Position numbers and translations under genes: made by a program. Positions 1 through 6,943 of a DNA stretch of 27,837 bases are shown piece by piece. The notes beneath the pieces are model-generated. The model did not search any database, was not told where the DNA came from, and was given only the letters and a program-made list of their open reading frames with translations. Source of the DNA: a virus; the IMG/VR virus record IMGVR_UViG_3300032236_001165, positions 1-27,837 of that record, one strand, 5' to 3'. Positions within the stretch are counted from its first letter, which is position 1; each line of letters starts with the position of its first letter.

Positions 1-2
1 AA

Positions 3-59
3 ACAGGTAACTACCGAGCATCCAAAGCAACTGTAAAAAGGCGTATTAGACAAGGATAA
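3..59 (+). CDS. C-terminal end of an upstream gene (partial)
   Basis: An open frame enters from the left edge and stops at TAA 57-59, three bases before the GTG of the next gene. The 18 visible residues are strongly basic (TVKRRIRQG at the end), as in a nucleic-acid-binding C-terminus. The Shine-Dalgarno-like AAGGAT of the next gene lies inside this tail. Too little is present to assign a function. Confidence 0.35.
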   Translation, partial: TGNYRASKATVKRRIRQG

Positions 60-62
60 ACT

Positions 63-551
63 GTGAACATACTCGTATCATTAGATGGCGTACTAAGTTC
101 GGAATCAGGGGAACCAATCCGTGCTGGAGTCGCACTTTATTACGCCCTAAACATCAACAACCGTGTAGCCATCATGACTTCTCGTGGAGAAGCAGATGCT
201 AAACACTGGCTGCAATCGCACGGCATCATCAACTATGACGATTTGATTGATTCTTCTTTTGCATTGGAAGGTGAGAACTTAAAGAAGAGACAGTTCACTA
301 TGTCTCGTTCAAGAGCTCCCATTGAGATGTACGTAGACTCAGACCCAACCATGTGTGCTTGGGTATTTGAAGAGCAACATATCCCAGCAGTCCTCTTTGC
401 TCATCCCGGCTTTGCTGCCGTAGAGAACCGACCAGATGCCCCAAAGAAGGTACGACGCTGGTCTGACATTGAAGACTCAATAACACGGGTGAACATAGCC
501 CGCTCAGAGAACGCTCAAAAGCCTAAAGAAGCAGAACTCTGGTCTGACTGA
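63..551 (+). CDS. HAD-like protein with degenerate nucleophile motif
   Basis: The 162-residue protein has the layout of a small HAD-superfamily phosphatase. Motif I is ILVSLDGVL (residues 3-11), motif II is MTSRG (38-42), and an acidic VDSDP (91-95) follows a hydrophobic strand. In active HAD enzymes motif I is DxD; here the first Asp is Ser6 and only Asp8 remains, so the usual phosphoaspartate chemistry is unlikely. It may be an inactive or repurposed HAD fold. The start is GTG after AAGGAT; its stop overlaps the next ATG by one base (TGATG), implying translational coupling. A second HAD protein with an intact DLDGT motif lies at 23928-24389. Confidence 0.6.
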   Translation: MNILVSLDGVLSSESGEPIRAGVALYYALNINNRVAIMTSRGEADAKHWLQSHGIINYDDLIDSSFALEGENLKKRQFTMSRSRAPIEMYVDSDPTMCAWVFEEQHIPAVLFAHPGFAAVENRPDAPKKVRRWSDIEDSITRVNIARSENAQKPKEAELWSD

Positions 552-2056
552 TGCGTATCATCTTTAGCGGAGCTGAAGTAGGCTCCAATCGCAATCTTCT
601 TTTTGGCTCTAAAGTTGAGTCAATGGGACTCAATTATTGGACCCTACGCAAAAGAGGTTTACCAACTACCAAAAGATGGTTGATTTCTGAGCACTATGAC
701 TCAGCTACTCAGGTGTTCATTGAGTCTGGTGCAGCTCAAGCTGAGAAGGCAGGGTTGTCAAAAGAAGAGCTAACTTCTTTAGCAGCCGATTATCAGGAGT
801 TCCTGGTTGATAACAGCGAGCGAGCTACAGCTTACATGGAGTTTGACTCACTGGTTCTGGGAAAAGACTGGGTTGAAGCTCAACGCCCTTTCTACGAGCA
901 TGACCCTAAGTTCTGGGTTGTCTGGCATGAGGAGTACGGCTTACCAGCCCTTAAAAGCCTTTCTGAGACCTACAAGAACGTGGTCATACCCAACGACGAA
1001 ATTGAGTCAGTCACCAGCCTAGCCGCCCTTACACGGGGCTATCAGAGGCAGGTTGGCACCCAGTACCACGCCCTTGCCTGTGCCAAGCCAGACAACCTAC
1101 GGCAGATACCATTTAGCACTGCAAGCACATTGTCATGGCTTTCCCCGATGCGCCGAGGGGAAACAATCGTGTGGGATGGCACCCAGATTAAGCGTTACCC
1201 AAAGAGAATGAAAGACCAAGCCAGACCTCGTTACAAGGCTATAGTGCAGAAGGCTGGACTGGACTATTTGGGGTTTAGCCAAGATAACACCCTAGAAGCA
1301 ACTAAAGTTGCAGTCTGGTCATACCTACAATTGGAGTCATCCATGGATAAGAAAAGCCCTAACTTTCACATCATTGAAGGTGGCAATAAGCCCGAAGTAT
1401 CTGATAACAGTGATACCCCACTTATGTCAGGTATGATGGAATTAGGGGGGTACCCTTCTGATAACAGTGATGTTGAAGTGCGGAAAGTTTCTCCTACAGA
1501 ACTGGTACAAAGGGCCCCTGAAGAGGTGACTAACCTTCCTGTTTTTGGCTACAAGATGAAGACCGTAGTGGAGACAGACGAGAACGGCAAGGACGTCTTG
1601 ATGGACATCCCTGTAGTTCAGACTCAACAATCTTCTTTAAGGCAGTGCGACACTTGCTTTGTAGCTGCTAACTGCCCAGCATTTAAGCCAGCAAATACCT
1701 GTGCCTTTAACCTTCCAATTGAGGTAAAGACTAAAGAACAATTAAAGGCTTTGATGACTTCAATGATTGAAATGCAGGGTCAAAGAGTGGCTTTTATGCG
1801 TTTTGCTGAAGAAATGAACGGTGGCTATGCAGACCCTAACGTCTCCCAAGAAGTTGACCGCCTTATCAAGATGGTAGAAAAAATCAACGATATGAACTCG
1901 GACAAAGAGTTCATTCAGATTACTGCTAGCCGTCAATCTTCTGGTGGAGTTCTTTCCGCTATCTTTGGAGACAAGGCTCAGGCTCTTCGTGAACTTCCTG
2001 AAGCATTGAAAGAAGAGCAAGTCACTAAGATAATTCAATCATCTTTAGAAGATTAA
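551..2056 (+). CDS. TGT/DpdA-like TIM-barrel protein with Cys cluster (tentative)
   Basis: This 501-residue soluble protein begins with a beta strand (RIIFSGAEVG), followed by FIESGA, a YMEFDSLVLG strand, an FWVVWHEEYG strand, NVVIPNDEIE and a late TASTLSWLSPMRRG segment. That order resembles the tRNA-guanine transglycosylase-like TIM barrels of phages (DpdA-type 7-deazaguanine transferases), where DSGA-like and late SxxWL motifs occur; this is a fold-level impression, not a proven match. After a low-complexity linker holding two copies of SDNSD, a C-terminal part carries Cys-x2-Cys-x5-Cys-x8-Cys (CDTCFVAANCPAF and a fourth Cys), suitable for zinc or Fe-S. No preQ0 synthesis gene lies nearby. 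It is coupled to the upstream HAD gene. Confidence 0.5.
   Translation: MRIIFSGAEVGSNRNLLFGSKVESMGLNYWTLRKRGLPTTKRWLISEHYDSATQVFIESGAAQAEKAGLSKEELTSLAADYQEFLVDNSERATAYMEFDSLVLGKDWVEAQRPFYEHDPKFWVVWHEEYGLPALKSLSETYKNVVIPNDEIESVTSLAALTRGYQRQVGTQYHALACAKPDNLRQIPFSTASTLSWLSPMRRGETIVWDGTQIKRYPKRMKDQARPRYKAIVQKAGLDYLGFSQDNTLEATKVAVWSYLQLESSMDKKSPNFHIIEGGNKPEVSDNSDTPLMSGMMELGGYPSDNSDVEVRKVSPTELVQRAPEEVTNLPVFGYKMKTVVETDENGKDVLMDIPVVQTQQSSLRQCDTCFVAANCPAFKPANTCAFNLPIEVKTKEQLKALMTSMIEMQGQRVAFMRFAEEMNGGYADPNVSQEVDRLIKMVEKINDMNSDKEFIQITASRQSSGGVLSAIFGDKAQALRELPEALKEEQVTKIIQSSLED
1400..1471 (+). repeat. Pair of 15-bp direct repeats TCTGATAACAGTGAT
   Basis: Identical 15-mers lie at 1400-1414 and 1457-1471, both in frame, each encoding SDNSD. 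The core TGATAACAG also occurs at 808-816, 2063-2071 (after the stop codon) and 4471-4479, so it is not simply a protein repeat. Confidence 0.6.
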
Positions 2057-2080
2057 GTTATCTGATAACAGCAAGTGGAG

Positions 2081-2131
2081 GATAGTGGAACAAGGTGGAG
2101 GCTAGTTTAGCCATTCAAGCCACCCCCTATC
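2081..2131 (+). promoter_or_regulatory. Nested stem-loop leader upstream of the reductase gene
   Basis: Three nested pairings can be drawn: GATAG 2081-2085 with CTATC 2127-2131, GGTGG 2094-2098 with CCACC 2120-2124, and GGCTA 2100-2104 with TAGCC 2108-2112. A separate perfect 6-bp hairpin (AATAGG, loop TCTT, CCTATT) lies at 2176-2191. No T-run follows either, so they are not classic terminators. A cis-regulatory leader of the reductase is possible. No B12-box consensus was recognised. Confidence 0.4.
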
Positions 2132-2230
2132 AGTCAACAAAGTTAACAAGTGCGTGGTAGGTTTCCACCCATCACAATAGGTCTTCCTATTGAGGGGTAT
2201 TTACTAATAATTAGAAATGGTGGTATAGAG

Positions 2231-4261
2231 ATGGGTTTGTTCTCTTTTGAACTAGCCAATGAATTCGTAGAATCCTACAAGGGCAAGAAGGCTCCGTTTG
2301 GGTATCAAGATGCAGCAGGAAATTCGGTAGGGGAGATTACCTTTCTCCGTACCTATTCTCGTCTGAAGGAAGATGGTACTAAGGAAACGTGGGTAGACGT
2401 CTGCCAGAGGGTAATCAACGGGATGTACTCCCTGCAGAAAGACCACGCCAAGTTGAACCGCCTTCCATGGTCAGATGCTAAGGCAGCAGCCTCGGCTAAA
2501 GAAGCTTTTGACCGTCTTTTTAATCTTAAGTGGACACCACCTGGACGAGGCTTGTGGGTCATGGGTACTCCTCTCGTCAACGAACAACGTAACTCAGCAG
2601 CCCTACAAAATTGCGCCTTTGTATCAACAGGGTCAATGACTAAGACAGACCCAGCAAAACCATTCGCCTTCCTCATGGAAGCCTCAATGCTTGGAGTGGG
2701 CGTTGGCTTTGATGACAAGGGAGCAGACAAGGACTTCACAATCTATGAACCAAAAGAAACCTACGACTATCAAATCCCTGACACCAGAGAAGGCTGGGTT
2801 GAATCAACCGCTGCCCTCATCAATTGCTACCTTAAGCCAGATACGAAGAGCCCTGTCTTTGACTACTCGCTCATCCGACCTGCTGGGGCGCCAATCAAAA
2901 CCTTTGGTGGAACAGCAGCAGGACACGAGCCTCTAAAGAAGTTACATGACCATATCGTTGCTATGTTTGCCGGTAGAGCTGGAAACAAGCTCACTCGCAG
3001 AGACCTTGCTGACATTGGCAACATGATTGGTGTTTGTGTTGTTTCTGGAAACGTACGCCGTAGTGCGGAACTTCTTATGGGCCGTCTTGATGACCAGAAC
3101 TTCCTTGACCTAAAGAACTATGAGAAGAATCCTGACCGCATGGCTTACGGATGGATGTCTAACAACTCCGTAGAAGTATCTGTTGGTCAAGACCTTTCTC
3201 CAATCATTGATGGCATCTCACTTAATGGTGAGCCTGGAGTTATTTGGATGGATGTATCTCGTCAGTATGGTCGTCTTGCAGACCCAATCAACAACAAGGA
3301 CTGGCGTATTGCTGGATATAACCCTTGTGCTGAGCAGTCTCTTGAGTCTTACGAGTGTTGCACATTGGTTGAGACTTATTTAAATCGCCATGAGAACTTA
3401 GAAGACTTCAAAAGAACTTTGAAGTTTGCTTATCTTTATGCCAAGACTGTAACTCTCATTCCTACACACTGGCAAGAGACCAATGCCATTATGCAACGCA
3501 ACCGTCGTATTGGAACTTCAATCTCTGGAGTAGCAAACTTTGCAGATAATAATGGTTGGTCTGTTCTTCGTACCTGGATGGATGAAGGTTACAAAGTCAT
3601 AAAGAACTATGACATTAACTATTCAGAGTGGCTTGGTATTCGTGAGTCCATAAAGACGACTACCGTTAAACCTTCAGGAACAGTTTCTATCCTTGCCGGT
3701 GAATCTCCGGGGGTTCACTGGGCTTCAGGTGGAAAGTTCTTTAACCGAGCAATCCGCTTCTCAAACAATGACCCTATGCTTCCGCTATTCAAGATGGCTA
3801 ACTATCGGGTTGAGCCAGCAAACGAATCGCCCGAAACTACGAGTGTTGTTTTCTTTCCTGTAAAGACAGAAGCAAAGAGAGCCGAAAAAGAAGTTTCAAT
3901 TTATGAAAAGGTTGCTCTTGCAGCTGCAGCTCAAAGATACTGGTCAGATAACTCCGTCTCAGTCACCGTTACCTTTGATGGTGAGAAGGAAGCAGACTCC
4001 ATTGAGTCCGTGCTTCACATGTATGACGGACAGTTAAAGACGATTAGTTTCTTGCCTATGGGTAATCAGGTTTATCCCCAGATGCCATACACACAAATCA
4101 CGGAAGAAGAGTATGAGGCAGAGGGTGTCATGAAACTTTTCCCTATTGACTTGTCAGGTGTCTATGCTGGTATGGCTGCTGACGCTATAGGTGAGGCTTA
4201 CTGCACTACTGATGCTTGTGAAGTTAAGTTGATTAAAGACAACACCTCTGCTACGGTGTAA
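2231..4261 (+). CDS. nrdJ: Adenosylcobalamin-dependent ribonucleoside-triphosphate reductase (class II RNR)
   Basis: Reduces ribonucleotides to deoxyribonucleotides for phage DNA synthesis using coenzyme B12, without a separate radical-generating subunit. From the ATG at 2231 (676 residues) the key residues match the monomeric Lactobacillus-type enzyme (about 740 residues): Cys128 in LQNCAF, the thiyl/active-site pair Cys366-Ala-Glu368 in NPCAEQ, Cys377 eleven residues later, PSGT at 481-484, and a C-terminal Cys658-x4-Cys663 pair for re-reduction. The frame is open back to a GTG at 2150, but those extra 27 residues show no family similarity and overlap the leader hairpins, so ATG 2231 is preferred; its ribosome-binding site is weak. 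It is followed by a strong terminator. It requires host cobalamin or salvage. Confidence 0.93.
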   Translation: MGLFSFELANEFVESYKGKKAPFGYQDAAGNSVGEITFLRTYSRLKEDGTKETWVDVCQRVINGMYSLQKDHAKLNRLPWSDAKAAASAKEAFDRLFNLKWTPPGRGLWVMGTPLVNEQRNSAALQNCAFVSTGSMTKTDPAKPFAFLMEASMLGVGVGFDDKGADKDFTIYEPKETYDYQIPDTREGWVESTAALINCYLKPDTKSPVFDYSLIRPAGAPIKTFGGTAAGHEPLKKLHDHIVAMFAGRAGNKLTRRDLADIGNMIGVCVVSGNVRRSAELLMGRLDDQNFLDLKNYEKNPDRMAYGWMSNNSVEVSVGQDLSPIIDGISLNGEPGVIWMDVSRQYGRLADPINNKDWRIAGYNPCAEQSLESYECCTLVETYLNRHENLEDFKRTLKFAYLYAKTVTLIPTHWQETNAIMQRNRRIGTSISGVANFADNNGWSVLRTWMDEGYKVIKNYDINYSEWLGIRESIKTTTVKPSGTVSILAGESPGVHWASGGKFFNRAIRFSNNDPMLPLFKMANYRVEPANESPETTSVVFFPVKTEAKRAEKEVSIYEKVALAAAAQRYWSDNSVSVTVTFDGEKEADSIESVLHMYDGQLKTISFLPMGNQVYPQMPYTQITEEEYEAEGVMKLFPIDLSGVYAGMAADAIGEAYCTTDACEVKLIKDNTSATV

Positions 4262-4280
4262 CCCCTTACTGCGTGGAAGG

Positions 4281-4310
4281 AAGCCCTGCCTTTTGGTGGG
4301 GCTTTCTTAT
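4281..4310 (+). terminator. Rho-independent terminator after the class II reductase
   Basis: AAGCCCTGCC and GGTGGGGCTT form a GC-rich stem around a TTTT loop, followed by TCTTATTTGTT. It starts about 20 bases after the reductase stop and abuts the stop of the convergent minus-strand gene, so it may serve both directions. Confidence 0.8.
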
Positions 4311-4678
4311 TTGTTCTTGTTGTTAGCCGCTGCAGAACGAAGACGCTTCTTTTCTAATTGCGCTTTACGATTGGCTTTTGATTTATCTGAACTTGATTTT
4401 GCTTCTGCTTGGGCTTTGACATGTTGTTGCTGAGAAAGCACAGACTCTCGGTAAGGCTTGCTTGTATCTCTGATAACAGTCACAATCTTCTTTGGGTGAG
4501 GGGTTGTCACGACCTTGATGATGTGGTCAATGTTGTCAGGGTCACGCATTTGGTGCATGATGTGACCGTTATCTTGGATGCTTTGAGCGCCTTCGTTGAT
4601 TACCTTTTGTGCCAATGGTCCAGAGATGTCACGCTCAAACGAACGGTCACCAGCATGGCGTGAAGGGTCAAAACTCAT
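4307..4678 (-). CDS. DUF4258-like small protein
   Basis: From the ATG at 4678 the protein has 123 residues. Its N-terminal half reads RHAGDRSFERDIS, then a helix ending VINEG, and a strand KKIVTVIRDT. This is the HA-x2-R-x-x-x-R-x-I-S ... vvTV pattern of DUF4258, a small fold related to RelE/BrnT-like toxins and to inactive relatives. The C-terminal third is Lys/Gln/Ala-rich and probably helical or disordered. The frame extends to 4711, but those codons lie inside the 4692-4728 terminator, so 4678 is preferred. A TACCCT hexamer ends 6 bases before this ATG. Toxin activity is not shown; no obvious antitoxin is adjacent. Confidence 0.65.
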   Translation of the reverse strand: MSFDPSRHAGDRSFERDISGPLAQKVINEGAQSIQDNGHIMHQMRDPDNIDHIIKVVTTPHPKKIVTVIRDTSKPYRESVLSQQQHVKAQAEAKSSSDKSKANRKAQLEKKRLRSAAANNKNK

Positions 4679-4684
4679 AGGTAA

Positions 4685-4690
4685 AGGGTA
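4685..4690 (-). promoter_or_regulatory. Putative -10 (TACCCT) for the DUF4258-like gene, leaderless spacing
   Basis: On the minus strand TACCCT is followed by six bases and then the ATG at 4678, just downstream of a terminator. The hexamer itself is weak; support comes from seven similar arrangements in the window. Confidence 0.3.
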
Positions 4691-4691
4691 C

Positions 4692-4728
4692 AAAAAAAGC
4701 CCCAATAGCACTTGGCTATCGGGGCTTC
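4692..4728 (-). terminator. Rho-independent terminator (minus strand)
   Basis: Read on the minus strand, AAGCCCCGATAGC pairs with GCTATTGGGGCTT around a CAAGT loop and is followed by seven T. It ends the transcript of the 48-residue gene at 4740-4886 and insulates the DUF4258-like gene. Confidence 0.9.
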
Positions 4729-4739
4729 TTCTAAGGCTT

Positions 4740-4886
4740 TTACTTATTTAACGGTGGCAATTTAACGTAACCAGTCTTCTTACGATTCATAGAACCTGGC
4801 TTCTTAAAACCAGTTCCTTTTGGCATATTTGCAATACGTGCTTCTAATGCTGCTTTAATCTTCATTTGATTTTTGTGTGCGCCCAC
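4740..4886 (-). CDS. Small basic protein, 48 residues, unknown function
   Basis: A short gene between two terminators. A GTG start at 4884-4886 is preceded by a strong GGGGG Shine-Dalgarno at a 6-base spacing; an internal ATG at 4863-4865 has none. The peptide is rich in Lys, Arg and Gly (KKPGSMNRKKTGYVKLPP near the end) with no Cys and no membrane segment. A nucleic-acid-binding or virion-associated role would fit the charge but cannot be shown. It is followed by the 4692-4728 terminator. Confidence 0.6.
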   Translation of the reverse strand: MGAHKNQMKIKAALEARIANMPKGTGFKKPGSMNRKKTGYVKLPPLNK

Positions 4887-4917
4887 TTAGTTCCCCCTTT
4901 CATTAGAGATACTATCA

Positions 4918-4948
4918 GAAAAGCCCTGCCATTTCTGACAGGGCTTCT
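4918..4948 (-). terminator. Rho-independent terminator after the transglycosylase gene
   Basis: On the minus strand AAGCCCTG and CAGGGCTT form an 8-bp stem around a 10-base loop, followed by TTTTCT. It lies 14 bases past the stop of the transglycosylase gene. Confidence 0.85.
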
Positions 4949-4961
4949 CGTATGCCTTCTG

Positions 4962-5582
4962 CTATTGCTTTGGCTTTTGCTTAGGCTTTGCTTTACGTAT
5001 GGCTTTCGTCTGATAGCCAATCGTCTTTATCTTAGCCTTTGCTTTTGCTACGGCTTTATGTGCCTGAGTGTGTGCCTTGTATGGGTACTGAGCAAGCCAG
5101 TCTTGTACGACCTTCTGCTTTGTGCCCTTCCATGCACTCCAATTTTTGCCCCCATTACTCATTTGATAAGCAACGGTGGCGTTCTTCACAGGATTTAGCA
5201 GTTCGGCATTGTAAGCCAAACCGTAATAGGCTCTTCTATCTGCGCCCATAGAGCCAAGCATGTTGATTTGGAACAATCCATACGAGTGGTCTCCAGTATG
5301 AATGTTGCCATTGTAATCAAGCGCATTTCCATGTGATTCTTTCATCGCTACTGCCCACGCATACTTCAAGTTTTGACCTTGAAATCCTACGGCTTGTAAC
5401 AGTCCTACTAAGTCCTTCGGAGGAAGAACCGCCTCGTTCTGATACTTCTTTAGCATTAGCATTTGTGCTTCTGCCTTACTTGGTGCTACTGCCGGAGCAG
5501 CAAGACCTACAAGTAAGATAGTCATTACAGGCATTGTGGTCATCATTCCGAGAACCCTTTTGCCTCTGCTTGTTAGTTTCAT
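4962..5582 (-). CDS. Membrane-anchored lytic transglycosylase / lysozyme-like protein
   Basis: A 206-residue protein predicted to cleave peptidoglycan. Residues 11-39 are hydrophobic (MMTTMPVMTILLVGLAAPAV), a signal peptide or anchor after the basic MKLTSRGKR. The SLT/lysozyme-like core has the catalytic Glu82 in AMKESHGN, SYGLFQINM at 100-108, NP..NA..AY at 130-139 and NWSAW at 147-151. The last 35 residues are a Lys/Ala/Gln tail that could hold it to the anionic wall. ATG 5582 is chosen because GGAG sits five bases upstream; the GTG at 5588 overlaps that site. It begins immediately beyond the integrase stop, so both are probably cotranscribed, an unusual pairing. Confidence 0.8.
   Translation of the reverse strand: MKLTSRGKRVLGMMTTMPVMTILLVGLAAPAVAPSKAEAQMLMLKKYQNEAVLPPKDLVGLLQAVGFQGQNLKYAWAVAMKESHGNALDYNGNIHTGDHSYGLFQINMLGSMGADRRAYYGLAYNAELLNPVKNATVAYQMSNGGKNWSAWKGTKQKVVQDWLAQYPYKAHTQAHKAVAKAKAKIKTIGYQTKAIRKAKPKQKPKQ
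4965..5061 (-). repeat. Degenerate GCTTTTGCTA-type repeats in the transglycosylase tail
   Basis: Plus-strand GGCTTTTGCTTAGGCTTTG near 4970 and CCTTTGCTTTTGCTACGG near 5036 resemble the repeat inside the integrase gene (5831-5905), but are read in another frame, giving AKAKAK and KPKQKPKQ instead of SKSLSK. Confidence 0.5.
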
Positions 5583-5584
5583 AA

Positions 5585-6910
5585 TCACTCCAAATAGTCA
5601 TTAACGAGTTCACTCGCCTTTGACTGCTGGTGGCGGATTCGGTGCAGATACCTTTCCGTCGTTACGATTGACTGGTGACCTAACCTCTCTTTGACCTCAT
5701 GCACATCCACCCCGTTCTTTAACAACTGGGTAGCGTTAGCGTGCCGAAGGTCGTGAGTGGTGGGATACCAACCAATACCTGACTTGTTGATGGCTTCGTT
5801 CCAAATGGCTCGCCACTTGTCACGAGGTAGATGGCTTTCGCTAAGGCTTTTGCTATGGCTTTCGCTTTTGCTAAGGCTTTTGCTAGTGCTTTTGCTAAGG
5901 CTTTCTACCTTGCCCTTTCCCTTGTCCTTTCTATAGTGATTGCGGTACTCCCTAACCGCTTGCTTACAGTCCTCACACCGACAACCGCCGACATTGTACG
6001 AATACGCCGTTGCGTGTTGGAATGTTCTGCTTCCAATGATGTAAGGCTTTCCTACTTTTTGGGTAGGACTTCCTATTTTACTAGCCTTCTCAACCAGGTG
6101 CTTTGAGAAGACCAATTCTTCTTTTGATAAGGCTTTTGCTATTACAAACGTCTTTATCTCTGCTACGAGCTTATCAGACAGCACAACTGTTCTTTTGTTG
6201 CCGTTCTTTGTCGCCGCCACTACGAGAAATCTTTTCCCCTCGGAATGATATTTAGAGCCTACATCTGAAACAGTTCTTCGTACATAGACTTCTTTAGATT
6301 GAAAATTGAAGTCTTTTACTCTTAACTCTGTTGCTTCCCCGTACCGGCAACCGGACGCTATGAGGAATCTTGCTAAAAGACGACTACCTTCTGTGGGCAA
6401 GTTCTTTAGTATCTTATTGAAGTCCTGCGGGTCAAGTGTGTAGGTGGGGTCAGGCTTTGGTACTGGTATGCGTATGCGGTGGGTGGGATTGGTGGCTATC
6501 GCTTCGTCATCTACGGCGAGCCTAAAGAGAGAACCTAAAGAAGTCTTTAGGTGGGAGATAGTGCTTGGGCTTAGACCCTTACTTGCAAGTTCATCTAGTA
6601 ATGCTTTAATGTCTTTCTTGGTGATTGCGGAGATGCGCCTAGTACCTAAAGTCGGTTGGGCATACTTCTTTAGCAGGGTTAAATAAGTCTTACGAGTAAT
6701 GACCCTAATCTCCTTGTTGTTCGCAAGTTGTTCAAGGTAAGTGTTGAATGTGTTTTGATTATTGGGCATGAGATTAAACTCGCCTTCTTCGGCAAGTAGT
6801 CCAGCGTTAAGTGCTTTAGCCCTAGAGTTGAATGTGCCTACCGATTTGACTTTTCCGTCATGGCGGTAATAGGCGGTAAATCTTCCATTTCGTTCTACTG
6901 TGTAAGCCAT
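5585..6910 (-). CDS. int: Tyrosine site-specific integrase with an inserted Cys motif
   Basis: Catalyses integration or excision of the element. From ATG 6910 (441 residues): an N-terminal arm-binding-like region (1-45), a core-binding SAM-like domain (about 52-145), then the catalytic domain with Arg189 (SGCRYGEA), Lys235 (TKNGNKR), His386-x-x-Arg389-His390, His412 (LGHQS) and nucleophile Tyr421. All six residues are present, so it should be active. Between Lys235 and the HxxR box lies an insertion with a CRC-x2-C motif (Cys310, 312, 315) and a Ser/Lys repeat (336-358). The frame extends to 6973, but this overlaps the 6944-6986 terminator. It is coupled to the transglycosylase gene. Confidence 0.92.
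   Translation of the reverse strand: MAYTVERNGRFTAYYRHDGKVKSVGTFNSRAKALNAGLLAEEGEFNLMPNNQNTFNTYLEQLANNKEIRVITRKTYLTLLKKYAQPTLGTRRISAITKKDIKALLDELASKGLSPSTISHLKTSLGSLFRLAVDDEAIATNPTHRIRIPVPKPDPTYTLDPQDFNKILKNLPTEGSRLLARFLIASGCRYGEATELRVKDFNFQSKEVYVRRTVSDVGSKYHSEGKRFLVVAATKNGNKRTVVLSDKLVAEIKTFVIAKALSKEELVFSKHLVEKASKIGSPTQKVGKPYIIGSRTFQHATAYSYNVGGCRCEDCKQAVREYRNHYRKDKGKGKVESLSKSTSKSLSKSESHSKSLSESHLPRDKWRAIWNEAINKSGIGWYPTTHDLRHANATQLLKNGVDVHEVKERLGHQSIVTTERYLHRIRHQQSKASELVNDYLE
5831..5905 (-). repeat. Short tandem repeat in the integrase gene (Ser/Lys coding)
   Basis: Imperfect repeats built from GGCTTT(T/C)GCTA units encode SLSK/SKSE blocks at residues 336-360 of the integrase, a likely flexible or length-variable linker just before the HxxR catalytic box. 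Confidence 0.8.
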
Positions 6911-6917
6911 AACTGCC

Positions 6918-6923
6918 AGCCTA
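6918..6923 (-). promoter_or_regulatory. Putative -10 (TAGGCT) for the integrase, leaderless spacing
   Basis: On the minus strand TAGGCT is followed by seven bases and the integrase ATG at 6910, directly downstream of a strong terminator. No clear Shine-Dalgarno or -35 is visible. Confidence 0.3.
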
Positions 6924-6943
6924 CCAGCGAGTAGCAAATAGAA

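Noticed and set aside
2057-2230. Cobalamin riboswitch before the B12-dependent reductase
   Set aside because: No B12-box or typical long multi-helix layout recognised in 174 bases; only local hairpins seen.
2353-2739. 128-residue minus-strand open frame opposite the reductase gene
   Set aside because: Fully inside a strongly conserved enzyme gene; no family similarity.
5831-6106. 91-residue plus-strand open frame starting MAFAKAFAMAFAFAKAF
   Set aside because: Arises from the repeat in the integrase gene; the conserved catalytic frame on the other strand explains it.
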